Below are positions 42,925 through 51,129 of a DNA stretch of 64,000 bases, piece by piece. Both the position numbers and the translations under genes were made by a program. Location of the stretch: positions 1,054,001-1,118,000 of the forward strand of contig NZ_JACCCO010000002.1 in assembly GCF_013409935.1 (NCBI RefSeq). The letters are read 5' to 3'. This stretch comes from Streptosporangium sandarakinum. GTDB lineage: Bacteria > Actinomycetota > Actinomycetes > Streptosporangiales > Streptosporangiaceae. Under the pieces are notes generated by a model. The model made no database searches, was not told where the DNA came from, and was given only the letters and a program-made list of their open reading frames with translations. Within the stretch, counting starts at the first letter, position 1. Each line of letters starts with the position of its first letter.

Positions 42925-43313
42925 CGTGTCTCTCCTCACCGTGGGCACCGCGTGCGCGCCGCGGGGGCGTAGCGGGGGCACGACGCGGGTGCCGGACGAG
43001 CACGGCGTGGGCACCGCGCGGGTGCCGGGAGGGATTCGCACCCCGTGCCGGACTCCGCCCCTCCCTGACGCACTTGCCGGAACGATGACGGAGCGCTCCG
43101 TTTATAGCACGTTCAGTTACCGTCTTTTGAAGATTCCCTGGAACACCAGGTGTGACGGTGCAACGCGAGACGCCCCCCGCCGGTCAGGCGGAGGGCGTCG
43201 TGGAGGGCGTCGTGGGCGCTGAGGATCCCAGGTGAGGATTTCCGGGCGAGGGTCCCCGGCGAGAACGGCCCGAGGCGGGTCCCGGCGGCCCGCCGGGACC
43301 CGCCTCGGGCGCT
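42925..43313. other. Intergenic region upstream of the TPR regulator
   Basis: 389 bases. It holds a low-complexity GC patch at 42950-43030 with CGCGGGTGCCGG twice (near 42977 and 43016), an AT-rich stretch at 43100-43140 that probably contains the promoter, and the malic-enzyme terminator at 43269. No gene is supported. Confidence 0.5.
43269..43309 (-). terminator. Terminator after the malic enzyme gene
   Basis: A 41-base near-continuous palindrome: arms of 20 bases starting CCCGAGGCGGGTCCCGGC around one C. It lies five bases after the malic enzyme stop on the minus strand. Confidence 0.75.
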
Positions 43314-44513
43314 CTACCGGCGGGCGACCCCGTCGAGCCGGGCCTGCGCGGCGACCGCGGCGGTGACCGCGGGGGCGACGCGCTCGTCGAACGGGCTGGG
43401 GATGACGTAGTCGGCCGCGAGGTCGTCGCCGACCACCCCGGCCAGTGCCTCGGCCGCGGCGACCTTCATGTTCTCGGTGATGGCGGTGGCGCGGACGTCG
43501 ATCGCCCCGCGGAAGACGCCGGGGAAGGCCAGCACGTTGTTGATCTGGTTGGGGAAGTCGGAGCGGCCGGTCGCCACCACCCGGGCGTACCTGGCGGCGA
43601 TCTCCGGGTAGATCTCGGGCGTCGGGTTGGAAAGCGCGAAGACGATCGAGCCTGGCGCCATGGAGGCGACGGCCTCCTCGGAGACGGTCGAGCCGGACAG
43701 GCCCACGAACACGTCGGCGCCGGCCAGGGCGTCCTCGGTGGAGCCGCGCAGGCCCGCGCGGTTGGTGTCGCGGGCCAGGGCCTCCTTGGCCGGGTTCAGC
43801 CGGTCGCGCCCGTCGTGGATCAGGCCGGCGGAGTCGGCCACCGCGAGGTCGCCGATGCCGGCGTCGAGCAGCATGCGGCTGACCGCGATGCCGGAGGCGC
43901 CGGCGCCGGCGACGACGGCCCGCAGCTCGCCCAGGGAGCGGCCGGTGAGCCGGGCGGCGTTGCGCAGCGCGGCGAGCACGACGATGGCGGTGCCGTGCTG
44001 GTCGTCGTGGAAGACGGGGATGTCGAGCAGCTCGCGCAGCCGGGCCTCGACCTCGAAGCAGCGGGGCGCGCTGATGTCCTCCAGGTTGACGCCGCCGAAG
44101 GAGGGCGCCAGCCGCGCGACGGTCTGGACCAGCGCGTCGACGTCGGTGCAGTCGAGGCAGATCGGCACCGCGTCGACCCCGGCGAACTGCTTGAACAGCA
44201 GGGCCTTGCCCTCCATGACGGGCATCGCGGCGGCCGGGCCGATGTCGCCGAGGCCGAGCACGGCGGTGCCGTCGGAGACGACGGCGACGACGTTGGGCAC
44301 CCAGGTGTAGTCGTCGGCGAGCTCGGGCCGCTCGGCGATCGCGCTGCAGACCCGGGCAACGCCGGGGGTGTAGGCGAGCGCCAGGTCGGCGGCGTCGCGG
44401 ACCGGGACGGTGGAGCGGACCTCCAGCTTGCCGCCGCGGTGCAGGGCGAACGCCGGGTCGAGATCGAGGCGGTCGGAGGGTTCGACGGAGACTGAGGACG
44501 GCGTGACGGCCAA
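43314..44513 (-). CDS. NAD(P)-dependent malic enzyme
   Basis: 399 residues of the short bacterial malic enzyme type. Visible blocks: [31 protein letters not shown] with the catalytic Lys, [24 protein letters not shown] with metal-binding Asp residues, [16 protein letters not shown] as the dinucleotide loop, and [13 protein letters not shown]. It decarboxylates malate to pyruvate, linking the TCA cycle to pyruvate and NADPH supply. The only plausible start is TTG at 44513, preceded by AGGGG. Monocistronic with its own terminator. Confidence 0.93.
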   Translation of the reverse strand: MAVTPSSVSVEPSDRLDLDPAFALHRGGKLEVRSTVPVRDAADLALAYTPGVARVCSAIAERPELADDYTWVPNVVAVVSDGTAVLGLGDIGPAAAMPVMEGKALLFKQFAGVDAVPICLDCTDVDALVQTVARLAPSFGGVNLEDISAPRCFEVEARLRELLDIPVFHDDQHGTAIVVLAALRNAARLTGRSLGELRAVVAGAGASGIAVSRMLLDAGIGDLAVADSAGLIHDGRDRLNPAKEALARDTNRAGLRGSTEDALAGADVFVGLSGSTVSEEAVASMAPGSIVFALSNPTPEIYPEIAARYARVVATGRSDFPNQINNVLAFPGVFRGAIDVRATAITENMKVAAAEALAGVVGDDLAADYVIPSPFDERVAPAVTAAVAAQARLDGVARR

Positions 44514-44780
44514 AGCGACCCCTGTGGTTCAGTCGGACGGAAGGACTTGTTCCTGCGTGGACGGCGCGGGAAGCCCGGCCCGGCTTCGGTTGCAGCCCGG
44601 GGCCTGCTTGCCGGAAACGGTCGTCCGGAGGGTTCGGGGGTCACCCGTCGCTCGATTCTGCCACATGACCGGGCCACGAATGGTGACAGATAGCGCTTAG
44701 TTTGTTTCGGATGGTGGCGGCCGTGACAGCGTGTAATACTCGAACCCCTGCACATCGCTTACAGCAAAGACGGACCACCG

Positions 44781-45314
44781 GTGGATCTGACCTCCTACGC
44801 CGAGCTGGCTGTGCTGCTCATCAACAGCCCCGACCGACTGACCGGGATGGACGGGCTGCGGTCCATCCTCGAAGAGGGCAACCGCTACCGCCCCGGTTGC
44901 CGCATCATGCGAAGTGACCTCGACGCCCTGCGCGACCTGCGTGAGGAGCTCGTGGCCGTGTTCGAGACCGCCGCGCTCGGCGACGAGCAGGCGGTGGTCG
45001 ACCGGCTCAACTCGCTGCTCATCCAGCATCCCGTCCAGCCGCAGATCTCCGGCCACGACGGCGAGCGCTGGCACCTGCACCTCACCGAGGGCGGGCGGAT
45101 GGCCGACCAGTACGCCGTGGGCGCGGTGATGGGGCTGGCCACCATCGTCACCGATCTCGGGGTGGACCGGTTGGGCCTGTGCCAGGCCGCGCCGTGCCGC
45201 CGCGCCTACCTCGACACCTCCTCCAACCGCTCGCGCCGCTACTGCTCGGAGCGGTGCGCCAGCCGGGCCAACGTGGCGGCCTACCGGGCGCGCAAGAAGG
45301 TCAGCGGCCAGTAG
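44781..45314 (+). CDS. CGNR zinc-finger regulator (ABATE domain)
   Basis: 177 residues. The N-terminal ABATE-like helical domain (residues about 10-120) is followed by a C-terminal CGNR-type zinc finger: C-x4-C...YCSERC, spanning CQAAPCRRAYLD and RRYCSERCASRANVAAYR. The family's CGNR word is degenerate here (CASR). Stress- or development-linked transcriptional regulators have this layout. GTG 44781 lacks a strong ribosome-binding site. Its 3' end overlaps the convergent sodX gene by 34 bases. Confidence 0.88.
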   Translation: MDLTSYAELAVLLINSPDRLTGMDGLRSILEEGNRYRPGCRIMRSDLDALRDLREELVAVFETAALGDEQAVVDRLNSLLIQHPVQPQISGHDGERWHLHLTEGGRMADQYAVGAVMGLATIVTDLGVDRLGLCQAAPCRRAYLDTSSNRSRRYCSERCASRANVAAYRARKKVSGQ

Positions 45315-45589
45315 CGCAGCACCACCCTGCCGACCAGCGACGCGGGCGGCAGGGCTCCGAAGTCCCAGCTGTCGCGGCGGCCGGTGGCGCGCTGGTTGTC
45401 GCTCTCCAGCCACCACCGCCCGTCGGCTTCCCGCCAGGCGGCCCGTTTGACGATCAGCCGCTCCGGGTCGGACGGCAGCCGGGCGACGACGAGGTCGCCC
45501 TCCCGTACGGCGGCGCCCCGCCGTACCCAGAGCCAGTCTCCCGGGCGCAGGGCGGGCAGCATCGAGTCGCCCTCGACACGCACTCTCAT
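45281..45589 (-). CDS. sodX: Nickel superoxide dismutase maturation protease (S26 signal-peptidase type)
   Basis: 102 residues. The Ser-Lys dyad of S26 peptidases is visible: Ser9 in EGDSMLP and Lys48 in LIVKRA. The late GRVVLRYWP block is typical of the SodX group. SodX removes the leader of SodN so that His1 can bind nickel. The adjacent divergent sodN gene confirms the assignment. ATG 45589 is preceded by GGAGGAGACGG; a longer start at 45706 would run into sodN. It overlaps the CGNR gene tail to tail. Confidence 0.93.
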   Translation of the reverse strand: MRVRVEGDSMLPALRPGDWLWVRRGAAVREGDLVVARLPSDPERLIVKRAAWREADGRWWLESDNQRATGRRDSWDFGALPPASLVGRVVLRYWPLTFLRAR

Positions 45590-45680
45590 CCGTCTCCTCC
45601 CCCTGCCACGGCGGGAATTCCAAGGCGAGTAAGGTCTGTTGTGGACCATGCTGAACCCAGCATCAAGGAAGGATTTTCCG

Positions 45681-46082
45681 ATGCTTGCACGACTTCTGCG
45701 ACCCAAGCACGTGGCGTCGGCGCACTGCGACCTGCCGTGCGGTGTCTACGACCCGGCCCAGGCTCGCATCGAGGCCGAGTCGGTCAAGGCGATCATGGAG
45801 AAGTACGCCGCGAACGACGACCCGGTCTTCCGTACCCGCGCGCTCATCATCAAGGAGCAGCGGGCCGAGCTCGTCAAGCACCACCTGTGGGTCCTGTGGA
45901 CCGACTACTTCAAGCCGCCGCACCTGGAGACCTACCCGCAGCTTCACCAGCTGTTCTGGGAGGCCACCAAGCTGGCCGGCGCGGCCGGCGGCAAGGGCAC
46001 GGTCGACCCGGCGCAGGCCGACGAGCTGCTCGGCAAGATCGACGAGATCTCCAAGATCTTCTGGGCGACCAAGGCCGCCTGA
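45681..46082 (+). CDS. sodN: Nickel superoxide dismutase
   Basis: 133-residue precursor. A 14-residue leader is followed by the nickel hook HCDLPCGVYDP; cleavage before His15 gives His1, Cys2 and Cys6, the nickel ligands. The conserved EAESVKAIMEKY, IIKEQRAELVKHH and DYFKPPHLE segments follow. It dismutates superoxide in the cytosol. ATG 45681 has AAGGAAGG about eight bases upstream. The 91-base divergent gap with sodX should hold both promoters. In Streptomyces sodN expression depends on nickel; I see no operator I can name here. Confidence 0.97.
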   Translation: MLARLLRPKHVASAHCDLPCGVYDPAQARIEAESVKAIMEKYAANDDPVFRTRALIIKEQRAELVKHHLWVLWTDYFKPPHLETYPQLHQLFWEATKLAGAAGGKGTVDPAQADELLGKIDEISKIFWATKAA

Positions 46083-46105
46083 GCGGGTCTCCGCTGATCG
46101 GACCC

Positions 46106-46140
46106 CAGGCCCCGTGCGACGCGTGTTCGCACGGGGCCTG
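46106..46140 (+). terminator. Terminator after sodN
   Basis: Perfect 14-base stem CAGGCCCCGTGCGA / TCGCACGGGGCCTG with a seven-base loop, 24 bases past the stop. Confidence 0.8.
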
Positions 46141-46272
46141 ACCTGTTGGGATGTCCCATTCAGGTGTCTTAGGGTGTTCTTGAGGTGCTAATTCGCCCCG
46201 ATCGCGAGTCCAAACGGACCGCTCACCCCGGCGGGGCTGTAGGTTGCAGTCAGCGACTCTGCGAGGAGGAAC

Positions 46273-46698
46273 GTGACCGAACACACCGAGACACCTGCGG
46301 TCGGCATGGGCGGGATTCGTGACGTGGTGAGCGTCCGGTTGCCGGCGGCGAGTGCCTATCTGTCCGTGCTGCGTACGGCCACCGCCGGGCTGGCCGCACG
46401 GCTGGACTTCACGCTGGACGAGATCGAGGATCTGCGGATCGCGGTCGACGAGGCGTGCGCGATGCTGCTGGGCGAGGCCGTGCCGGGCACGGACCTGACC
46501 GCCGAGTTCGAGCTCACCGGTCAGGTGATGCAGGTCCGGGTCGAGGTCAGCACGGTCGGCGGTTCCACGCCGAAACGCGATGACTTCGCCTGGATGGTGC
46601 TCACCGCCCTGACCGACGACGTCGATGCCGTAACCGACTCCCCCGACCGCATGGCGATCGTGCTACGCAAGCGCCGAGGCGCGGCGAGGCCGGCGTGA
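46273..46698 (+). CDS. RsbW-type anti-sigma factor
   Basis: 141 residues of the GHKL ATPase fold: VSVRLPAASAYLSVLRTATA, then LRIAVDEACAMLLGE in the N-box position. The usual Asn of the kinase N-box is not obvious, as in some actinobacterial SigF anti-sigma factors of the UsfX type, so kinase activity may be weak. It should bind and silence the sigma factor encoded next, whose start overlaps its stop by four bases. GTG 46273 follows GAGGAGGAAC. No anti-anti-sigma gene is adjacent. Confidence 0.9.
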   Translation: MTEHTETPAVGMGGIRDVVSVRLPAASAYLSVLRTATAGLAARLDFTLDEIEDLRIAVDEACAMLLGEAVPGTDLTAEFELTGQVMQVRVEVSTVGGSTPKRDDFAWMVLTALTDDVDAVTDSPDRMAIVLRKRRGAARPA

Positions 46699-47495
46699 CG
46701 GAAAGGACTCGTGCCATGGCCGCCAGCGATCACGCGGTACCCGACCGGGTACGCGCGCGCCTGCTCTTCGCGGAACTGGCGGAGTTGACCCCCGACGACT
46801 CGCGGCGCCAGCGTATCCGCGACGAGCTCGTGGAGCTCCACCTTCCCCTGGTGGAGTACCTCGCCCGCCGGTTCCGCAACCGGGGCGAATGGCTCGACGA
46901 CCTGACCCAGGTCGCCACCATCGGCCTGATCAAGTCGATCGACCGTTTCGACCTCGACCGGGGGGTGGAGTTCTCCACCTACGCCACCCCGACGATCGTG
47001 GGCGAGATCAAGCGGCACTTCCGCGACAAGGGCTGGGCGGTGCGCGTGCCGCGGCGGCTGCAGGAGCTGAAGCTGTCGCTGACCAAGGCGATAAGCGAGC
47101 TGTCGCAGCGGGAGGGCCGCGCGCCCACGGTGAGCGAGCTCGCGGCCTACCTGAAGATGTCGGAGGAGGAGGTGCTCGAGGGGCTGGAGTCGGCCAACGC
47201 CTACTCCACGGTCTCGCTCGACGCCCCCGACTCCGGTGACGACGACGCGCCCGCGGTGGCCGACTCGCTCGGCATCGTCGACGACTCCCTGGAGGGCGTC
47301 GAGTACCGCGAGTCGCTCAAGCCGCTGCTCGAACGGCTGCCGCCGCGCGAGAAGCGGATCCTGCTGCTGCGGTTCTTCGGCAACATGACCCAGTCGCAGA
47401 TCGCCACCGAGCTCGGCATCTCCCAGATGCACGTCTCGCGGCTGCTGGCCAGGACCCTGGCGCAGCTCCGCGAGGGCCTGACCGCCGAGGACTAG
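46695..47495 (+). CDS. SigF/SigB-family RNA polymerase sigma factor
   Basis: 266 residues. Region 2 is VEYLARRFRNRGEWLDDLTQ to FSTYATPTIVGEIKRHFRDK. Region 3 is RVPRRLQELKLSLTKAISEL. Region 4 is LPPREKRILLLRFFGNMTQS with the helix-turn-helix IATELGISQMHVSRLLARTL. This is the stress/sporulation SigB-SigF group. The GTG at 46695 overlaps the anti-sigma stop (GTGA). An ATG at 46716 behind GGAAAGGA is an equally good alternative start. Co-transcription with the anti-sigma gene indicates partner-switch control. Confidence 0.93.
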   Translation: MTERTRAMAASDHAVPDRVRARLLFAELAELTPDDSRRQRIRDELVELHLPLVEYLARRFRNRGEWLDDLTQVATIGLIKSIDRFDLDRGVEFSTYATPTIVGEIKRHFRDKGWAVRVPRRLQELKLSLTKAISELSQREGRAPTVSELAAYLKMSEEEVLEGLESANAYSTVSLDAPDSGDDDAPAVADSLGIVDDSLEGVEYRESLKPLLERLPPREKRILLLRFFGNMTQSQIATELGISQMHVSRLLARTLAQLREGLTAED

Positions 47496-47515
47496 GACCG
47501 GACCGGCAGGGGGGA

Positions 47516-47905
47516 TCAGTCCGGCCGCTCGTCCCCGTAGAGGGCGTGGGTCGTCGGCGGGGACAGCAGCGTGACCAGTCCGGCCAGGGTCGCGGCGATG
47601 AGCGGGACGCCCATCGCGCCCTGGCCGGACTGGATCAGCGTGATCGCGACGATCGCGGTGAAGATCTGCGCCACCACCCCGGGGCCGCGTGCCCACCGCT
47701 GCGCCTGCAGCAGGCCCCACGCCACCCACAGCAGGGCCGCGCCGACGGCGATCCCGAACCCGGCGACGAAGAGGGAGCTGATCGGGTCGGACGGCTTGCC
47801 GATCACCGTCTCGACGCCGACGTAGCCGCCGAGGAGCAGGGCGAGGATTCCTTCGAGCGCCAGGACGACGGCGGCGACGGTGAGGGTGACGGGGCGGTTG
47901 GACAC
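47516..47905 (-). CDS. Small integral membrane protein
   Basis: 129 residues with four hydrophobic segments (LTVAAVVLALEGILALLLGG; SLFVAGFGIAVGAALLWVAW; GVVAQIFTAIVAITLI; VPLIAATLAGLVTLL). Similar small four-helix proteins are common and unassigned in actinomycetes. The GTG start at 47905 is 78 bases from the divergent lipid kinase gene. Function unknown. Confidence 0.8.
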   Translation of the reverse strand: MSNRPVTLTVAAVVLALEGILALLLGGYVGVETVIGKPSDPISSLFVAGFGIAVGAALLWVAWGLLQAQRWARGPGVVAQIFTAIVAITLIQSGQGAMGVPLIAATLAGLVTLLSPPTTHALYGDERPD

Positions 47906-47982
47906 GCCCCAACCCTATCGCCGGGCCGTTCCGGTCCCCCTTCCCCCGGCATAACCCCCGTATCGACCGATACGCTGGCGTT

Positions 47983-48948
47983 ATGCGCGCCCTCCTCCTG
48001 GTGAATCCAAAAGCGACGACGACCAATCAGCGGACGCGCGATGTGATCATCAGGGCTCTCGGCGCGAGCGTGGACCTGACCGTCGAGGAGACCGGTTACC
48101 GCGGCCACGCCGCCCTGCTCTCCCGCAAGGCCCGCGAGTCGGGGTACGACGCGGTGGCCGTCCTGGGCGGCGACGGAACGATCAACGAGGCGGTGAACGG
48201 CCTGCTGGACGACGCCGGCGATTCCCCGGAGCCGCGGGACCCCCGTACCTCGGCCGACCGGCCGGCGCTGCTGGTGATCCCCGGCGGGAGCGCCAACGTC
48301 TTCGCGCGGGCGCTCGGCCTGCCCAACAGCCCGGTCGAGGCGGCCGGCGCGGTGCTGGAGGCGCTGCGCGAGGGGCGGCGGCGGACCGTCGGCCTCGGGC
48401 GGGCCTCCTGGAACGGCGAGAGCCGCCACTTCACCTTCTGCGGCGGCATGGGGTACGACGCCGAGGTGATCCGGGCGGTCGAGGGGCTGCGCGGCACGGG
48501 ATACCGGGCCACCCCGGCGCGCTACGTGAACACCGCGCTGCGGCACTACCTGTCGACCGACCGGCGGCGGCCCGCCATGTCGCTGGAGGGCCCCGAGGTG
48601 CCGTCCGCCGAGGGCATCTTCCTGGCGATCGTCTCCAACACCTCGCCCTGGAGCTACGTCGGGTCCCGGCCGGTCTGCCCGACCCCGTGGGCGAGCTTCG
48701 AAACCGGCCTCGACATGCTGGGGCTGCGCCGGCTGGGCCTGCCGACGATGCTCGACCTGGTGCCGCAGATCCTCGGCCGCCGCGAGACCCTGCCCATCGG
48801 CCGCCACCTGGTGCAGCTCCACGACGAGGGCGAGTTCACGCTCACCGCGGAGCGGCCGGTGGCCTTCCAGCTCGACGGCGACTACCTGGGTGAGACGGAG
48901 CGGGTGACCTTCCGTTCCATCCCGGACGCGTTACAAGTTCTGGTCTAG
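47983..48948 (+). CDS. Diacylglycerol/lipid kinase family protein
   Basis: 321 residues. LLVNPKATT at the start, VLGGDGTINEAVNGL (the GGDGT nucleotide motif) and VIPGGSANVFARALGLP define the DAGK catalytic domain. A beta-rich C-terminal half ends with FQLDGDYLGE. Such enzymes phosphorylate diacylglycerol, sphingoid bases or related lipids at the membrane; the substrate here is unknown. The ATG is six bases after TACGCT, suggesting a leaderless transcript. Confidence 0.92.
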   Translation: MRALLLVNPKATTTNQRTRDVIIRALGASVDLTVEETGYRGHAALLSRKARESGYDAVAVLGGDGTINEAVNGLLDDAGDSPEPRDPRTSADRPALLVIPGGSANVFARALGLPNSPVEAAGAVLEALREGRRRTVGLGRASWNGESRHFTFCGGMGYDAEVIRAVEGLRGTGYRATPARYVNTALRHYLSTDRRRPAMSLEGPEVPSAEGIFLAIVSNTSPWSYVGSRPVCPTPWASFETGLDMLGLRRLGLPTMLDLVPQILGRRETLPIGRHLVQLHDEGEFTLTAERPVAFQLDGDYLGETERVTFRSIPDALQVLV

Positions 48949-49160
48949 TCAGTTACATAGCGTCATTGTGTGATGCATCCGACATGCACGGACGGCAAAA
49001 CATTCGGGCAAACCTCTTGCGTGCACTGAGCGTGGCTGACAATCTCAACAGTGACGTCGGAACGTAGGACCTTTGAGCGGACACCTCGCTCCCAGGCCAC
49101 CGGCGATCAAGCGGACACGCCTCGAACCGAACAGGGTTCGGGTCATCGTTCGCCATGGTT

Positions 49161-49176
49161 AGTGAAACTCTTCACA
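49161..49176 (+). promoter_or_regulatory. CRP-like site upstream of the whiB gene
   Basis: AGTGAAACTCTTCACA matches TGTGA-N6-TCACA except for the first base and lies 54 bases before the start codon. In Mycobacterium tuberculosis whiB1 is controlled by the CRP homologue Rv3676, so the position before a WhiB1-like gene is meaningful. The rest of the 281-base gap (48949-49229) holds no gene that I can support. Confidence 0.65.
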
Positions 49177-49229
49177 AAGTGAGCCGACGGAGCCTGCGGC
49201 AAGGGCTCCTCTTACGAAGGAGTGGACGC

Positions 49230-49484
49230 ATGGACTGGCGCCACCGCGCTGCCTGCCGTGACGTGGACCCCGAGCTGTTCTTCCCCATCGGCAACACGGG
49301 CCCCGCTCTCATGCAGATCGAAGAGGCCAAGCAGGTGTGCAACACCTGCTCGGTGAGCGAGGCCTGCCTGAAGTGGGCCCTTTCGTCCGGCCAGGACGCC
49401 GGCGTCTGGGGCGGCCTGAGCGAGGACGAGCGCCGCGCCCTCAAGCGCCGCACCGCCCGCGCCCGCGTCCGCAGCGGCGCCTGA
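49230..49484 (+). CDS. WhiB1/WblE-like iron-sulfur regulator
   Basis: 84 residues. Four cysteines at 9, 37, 40 and 46 form the C-xn-C-x2-C-x5-C ligand set for a [4Fe-4S] cluster. GVWGG at 58-62 is the turn that contacts sigma region 4, and a basic tail (LKRRTARARVR) binds DNA. Length and the DWRHRAACRDVDPELFFP start match the WhiB1/WblE group, which is essential in mycobacteria and nitric-oxide responsive. ATG 49230 has AAGGAG seven bases upstream. It is monocistronic behind a CRP-like site. Confidence 0.95.
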   Translation: MDWRHRAACRDVDPELFFPIGNTGPALMQIEEAKQVCNTCSVSEACLKWALSSGQDAGVWGGLSEDERRALKRRTARARVRSGA

Positions 49485-49598
49485 CCGCCACCCGCCGACC
49501 GGCGCCCCACCCCGCCCGGGAACCCCGGGATCCGGGCGCCTGACCTCCCGCGAACCGGGCCCGCCCGGCCCCGCGGCAGGAACGCCCGAACGACCCGC

Positions 49599-51062
49599 TC
49601 AGGCCGCGGGCAGGGGGATGTCGAGGGTCACCTCCGTCCCCCCGCCCGGCCTGGGACCGATCGCCAGCCGACCGGCCAGCTCCCCGACCACCAGCGTGCG
49701 GACGATCTGCAGACCCAGGCTGGTGGTCGACTCCGGGTCGAACCCCTCGGGCAGCCCGCGGCCGTCGTCCGAGACGACCACCCGCAGCCGTTCGTCCCCC
49801 CGCGACACGATCACCTGCAGCCGGCCCGGCCGGTTCGCGAACCCGTGCTGGACGGCGTTCTGCAGCAGCTCGGTGAGGACCATCGCCAGCGGCGTGGCCA
49901 CCTCCGAGGGCAGCACCCCGAACGTCCCGACCCGGCGCGGCGTCACCTTCGCCTCCGGGGCGGCCACCTCCCCCGTCATCGCGATCACGCGGTCGGCGAT
50001 GTCGTCGAAGTCGACCTGCTCCTCGGGCGTGTGGGACAGCGTCTCGTGCACGATCGCGATCGACCCGACCCGGCGCACCGCCTCCTCCAGCGCCTCCCGG
50101 CCCTCCGGCACCCGCAGCCGCCTGGCCTGGAGCCGCAGCAGCGCGGCGACCGTCTGCAGGTTGTTCTTCACCCGGTGGTGGATCTCCCGGATCGTGGCGT
50201 CCTTGGTCATCAGCTCCCGCTCGCGCCGCCGCAGCTCGGTGACGTCGCGGATGAGCACCAGCGCGCCGATCCTGCCGCCGCCGACGACCAGCGGGATCGC
50301 CCGGAGCTGCACGACCGTGCCGCCCGACTCGACCTCGGTCTCGCGGGGCTCGCGGCCGCTGGCCACGATCATCAGGTTCTCGTTGATCGGCTCGTCGGAG
50401 TAGCACAGCGCGGCGGTCGTCCGGCCCAGCTCGGCCCCGACCAGGTCGGCGTTGAGGCCCAGCCGCCGGTAGGCCGACAGCGCGTTCGGCGAGGCGTAGG
50501 TGACCCGGCCGGCGCGGTCGAGCCGGAGCAGCCCGTCGCCCACCCGGGGCGAGCGCACCAGGATGGGCTCGGCCCCGGAGAACGGGAACCGCCCCTCGGC
50601 CACCATCTGGGCCAGGTCGGAGGCGCTCTGCAGGTAGGTCAGCTCCAGCCGGGACGGGGTGCGCGCCGACGACAGGTTCGTCGAGCGCTGGATCACGCCC
50701 AGGAAGTGGTCGGCCCGCCGTACCGGGATGGTCTCCTCCCGGACCGGGACGCCGCTCGACCAGTCGGGGTCGCCCTCCCGGCAGATCCGCCGCTCGTCCC
50801 ACGCCGTGTCGATGAGCGGGCGCTCGCCCTTGCTCACCGTCACCCCGACGATGTCGTCGTGGTAGACGGTGGGCCCCGTGGTGGGGCGCATCTGGGCGAT
50901 CGCGATCCACCCGGAGGCGTCCCGCAGCGGGATCCACAGGATGAGGTCCGCGAACGACAGGTCGGCCAGGAGCTGCCAGTCGGAGACCAGCGAGTGCATC
51001 CACTCGATGTCCGCTTCGTTGAGCGCGGTGTGGCGAACCGCCAGGTCGCTTAGAGTCGGCAC
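49599..51062 (-). CDS. pdtaS: PdtaS-like sensor histidine kinase
   Basis: 487 residues. Order: N-terminal GAF-like domain (LSDLAVRHTALNEADIEWM, SDWQLLADLSFADLILWI), a PAS domain around residues 230-335 (GLLRLDRAGRVTYASPNAL), the HisKA_2 box EIHHRVKNNLQTVAALLRLQ with the phosphorylated His, then the ATPase with LTELLQNAVQHGF and VVSDDGRGLPEGF. There is no membrane segment, so it is cytosolic. In mycobacteria PdtaS phosphorylates the RNA-binding antiterminator PdtaR; no pdtaR lies here. GTG 51062 matches the expected family N-terminus; longer frames up to 51269 run into bioF on the other strand. Confidence 0.92.
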   Translation of the reverse strand: MPTLSDLAVRHTALNEADIEWMHSLVSDWQLLADLSFADLILWIPLRDASGWIAIAQMRPTTGPTVYHDDIVGVTVSKGERPLIDTAWDERRICREGDPDWSSGVPVREETIPVRRADHFLGVIQRSTNLSSARTPSRLELTYLQSASDLAQMVAEGRFPFSGAEPILVRSPRVGDGLLRLDRAGRVTYASPNALSAYRRLGLNADLVGAELGRTTAALCYSDEPINENLMIVASGREPRETEVESGGTVVQLRAIPLVVGGGRIGALVLIRDVTELRRRERELMTKDATIREIHHRVKNNLQTVAALLRLQARRLRVPEGREALEEAVRRVGSIAIVHETLSHTPEEQVDFDDIADRVIAMTGEVAAPEAKVTPRRVGTFGVLPSEVATPLAMVLTELLQNAVQHGFANRPGRLQVIVSRGDERLRVVVSDDGRGLPEGFDPESTTSLGLQIVRTLVVGELAGRLAIGPRPGGGTEVTLDIPLPAA

Positions 51063-51129
51063 TCGTGCATCATGCGTTCTTTGCCGGTCCGAATGCGAAT
51101 CGGGCGGGTCCGGCTGGAAGGATTTCCCC

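Noticed and set aside
42950..43030. CGCGGGTGCCGG twin as a regulatory repeat
   Set aside because: It lies in a low-complexity GC patch where such near-repeats are expected by composition.
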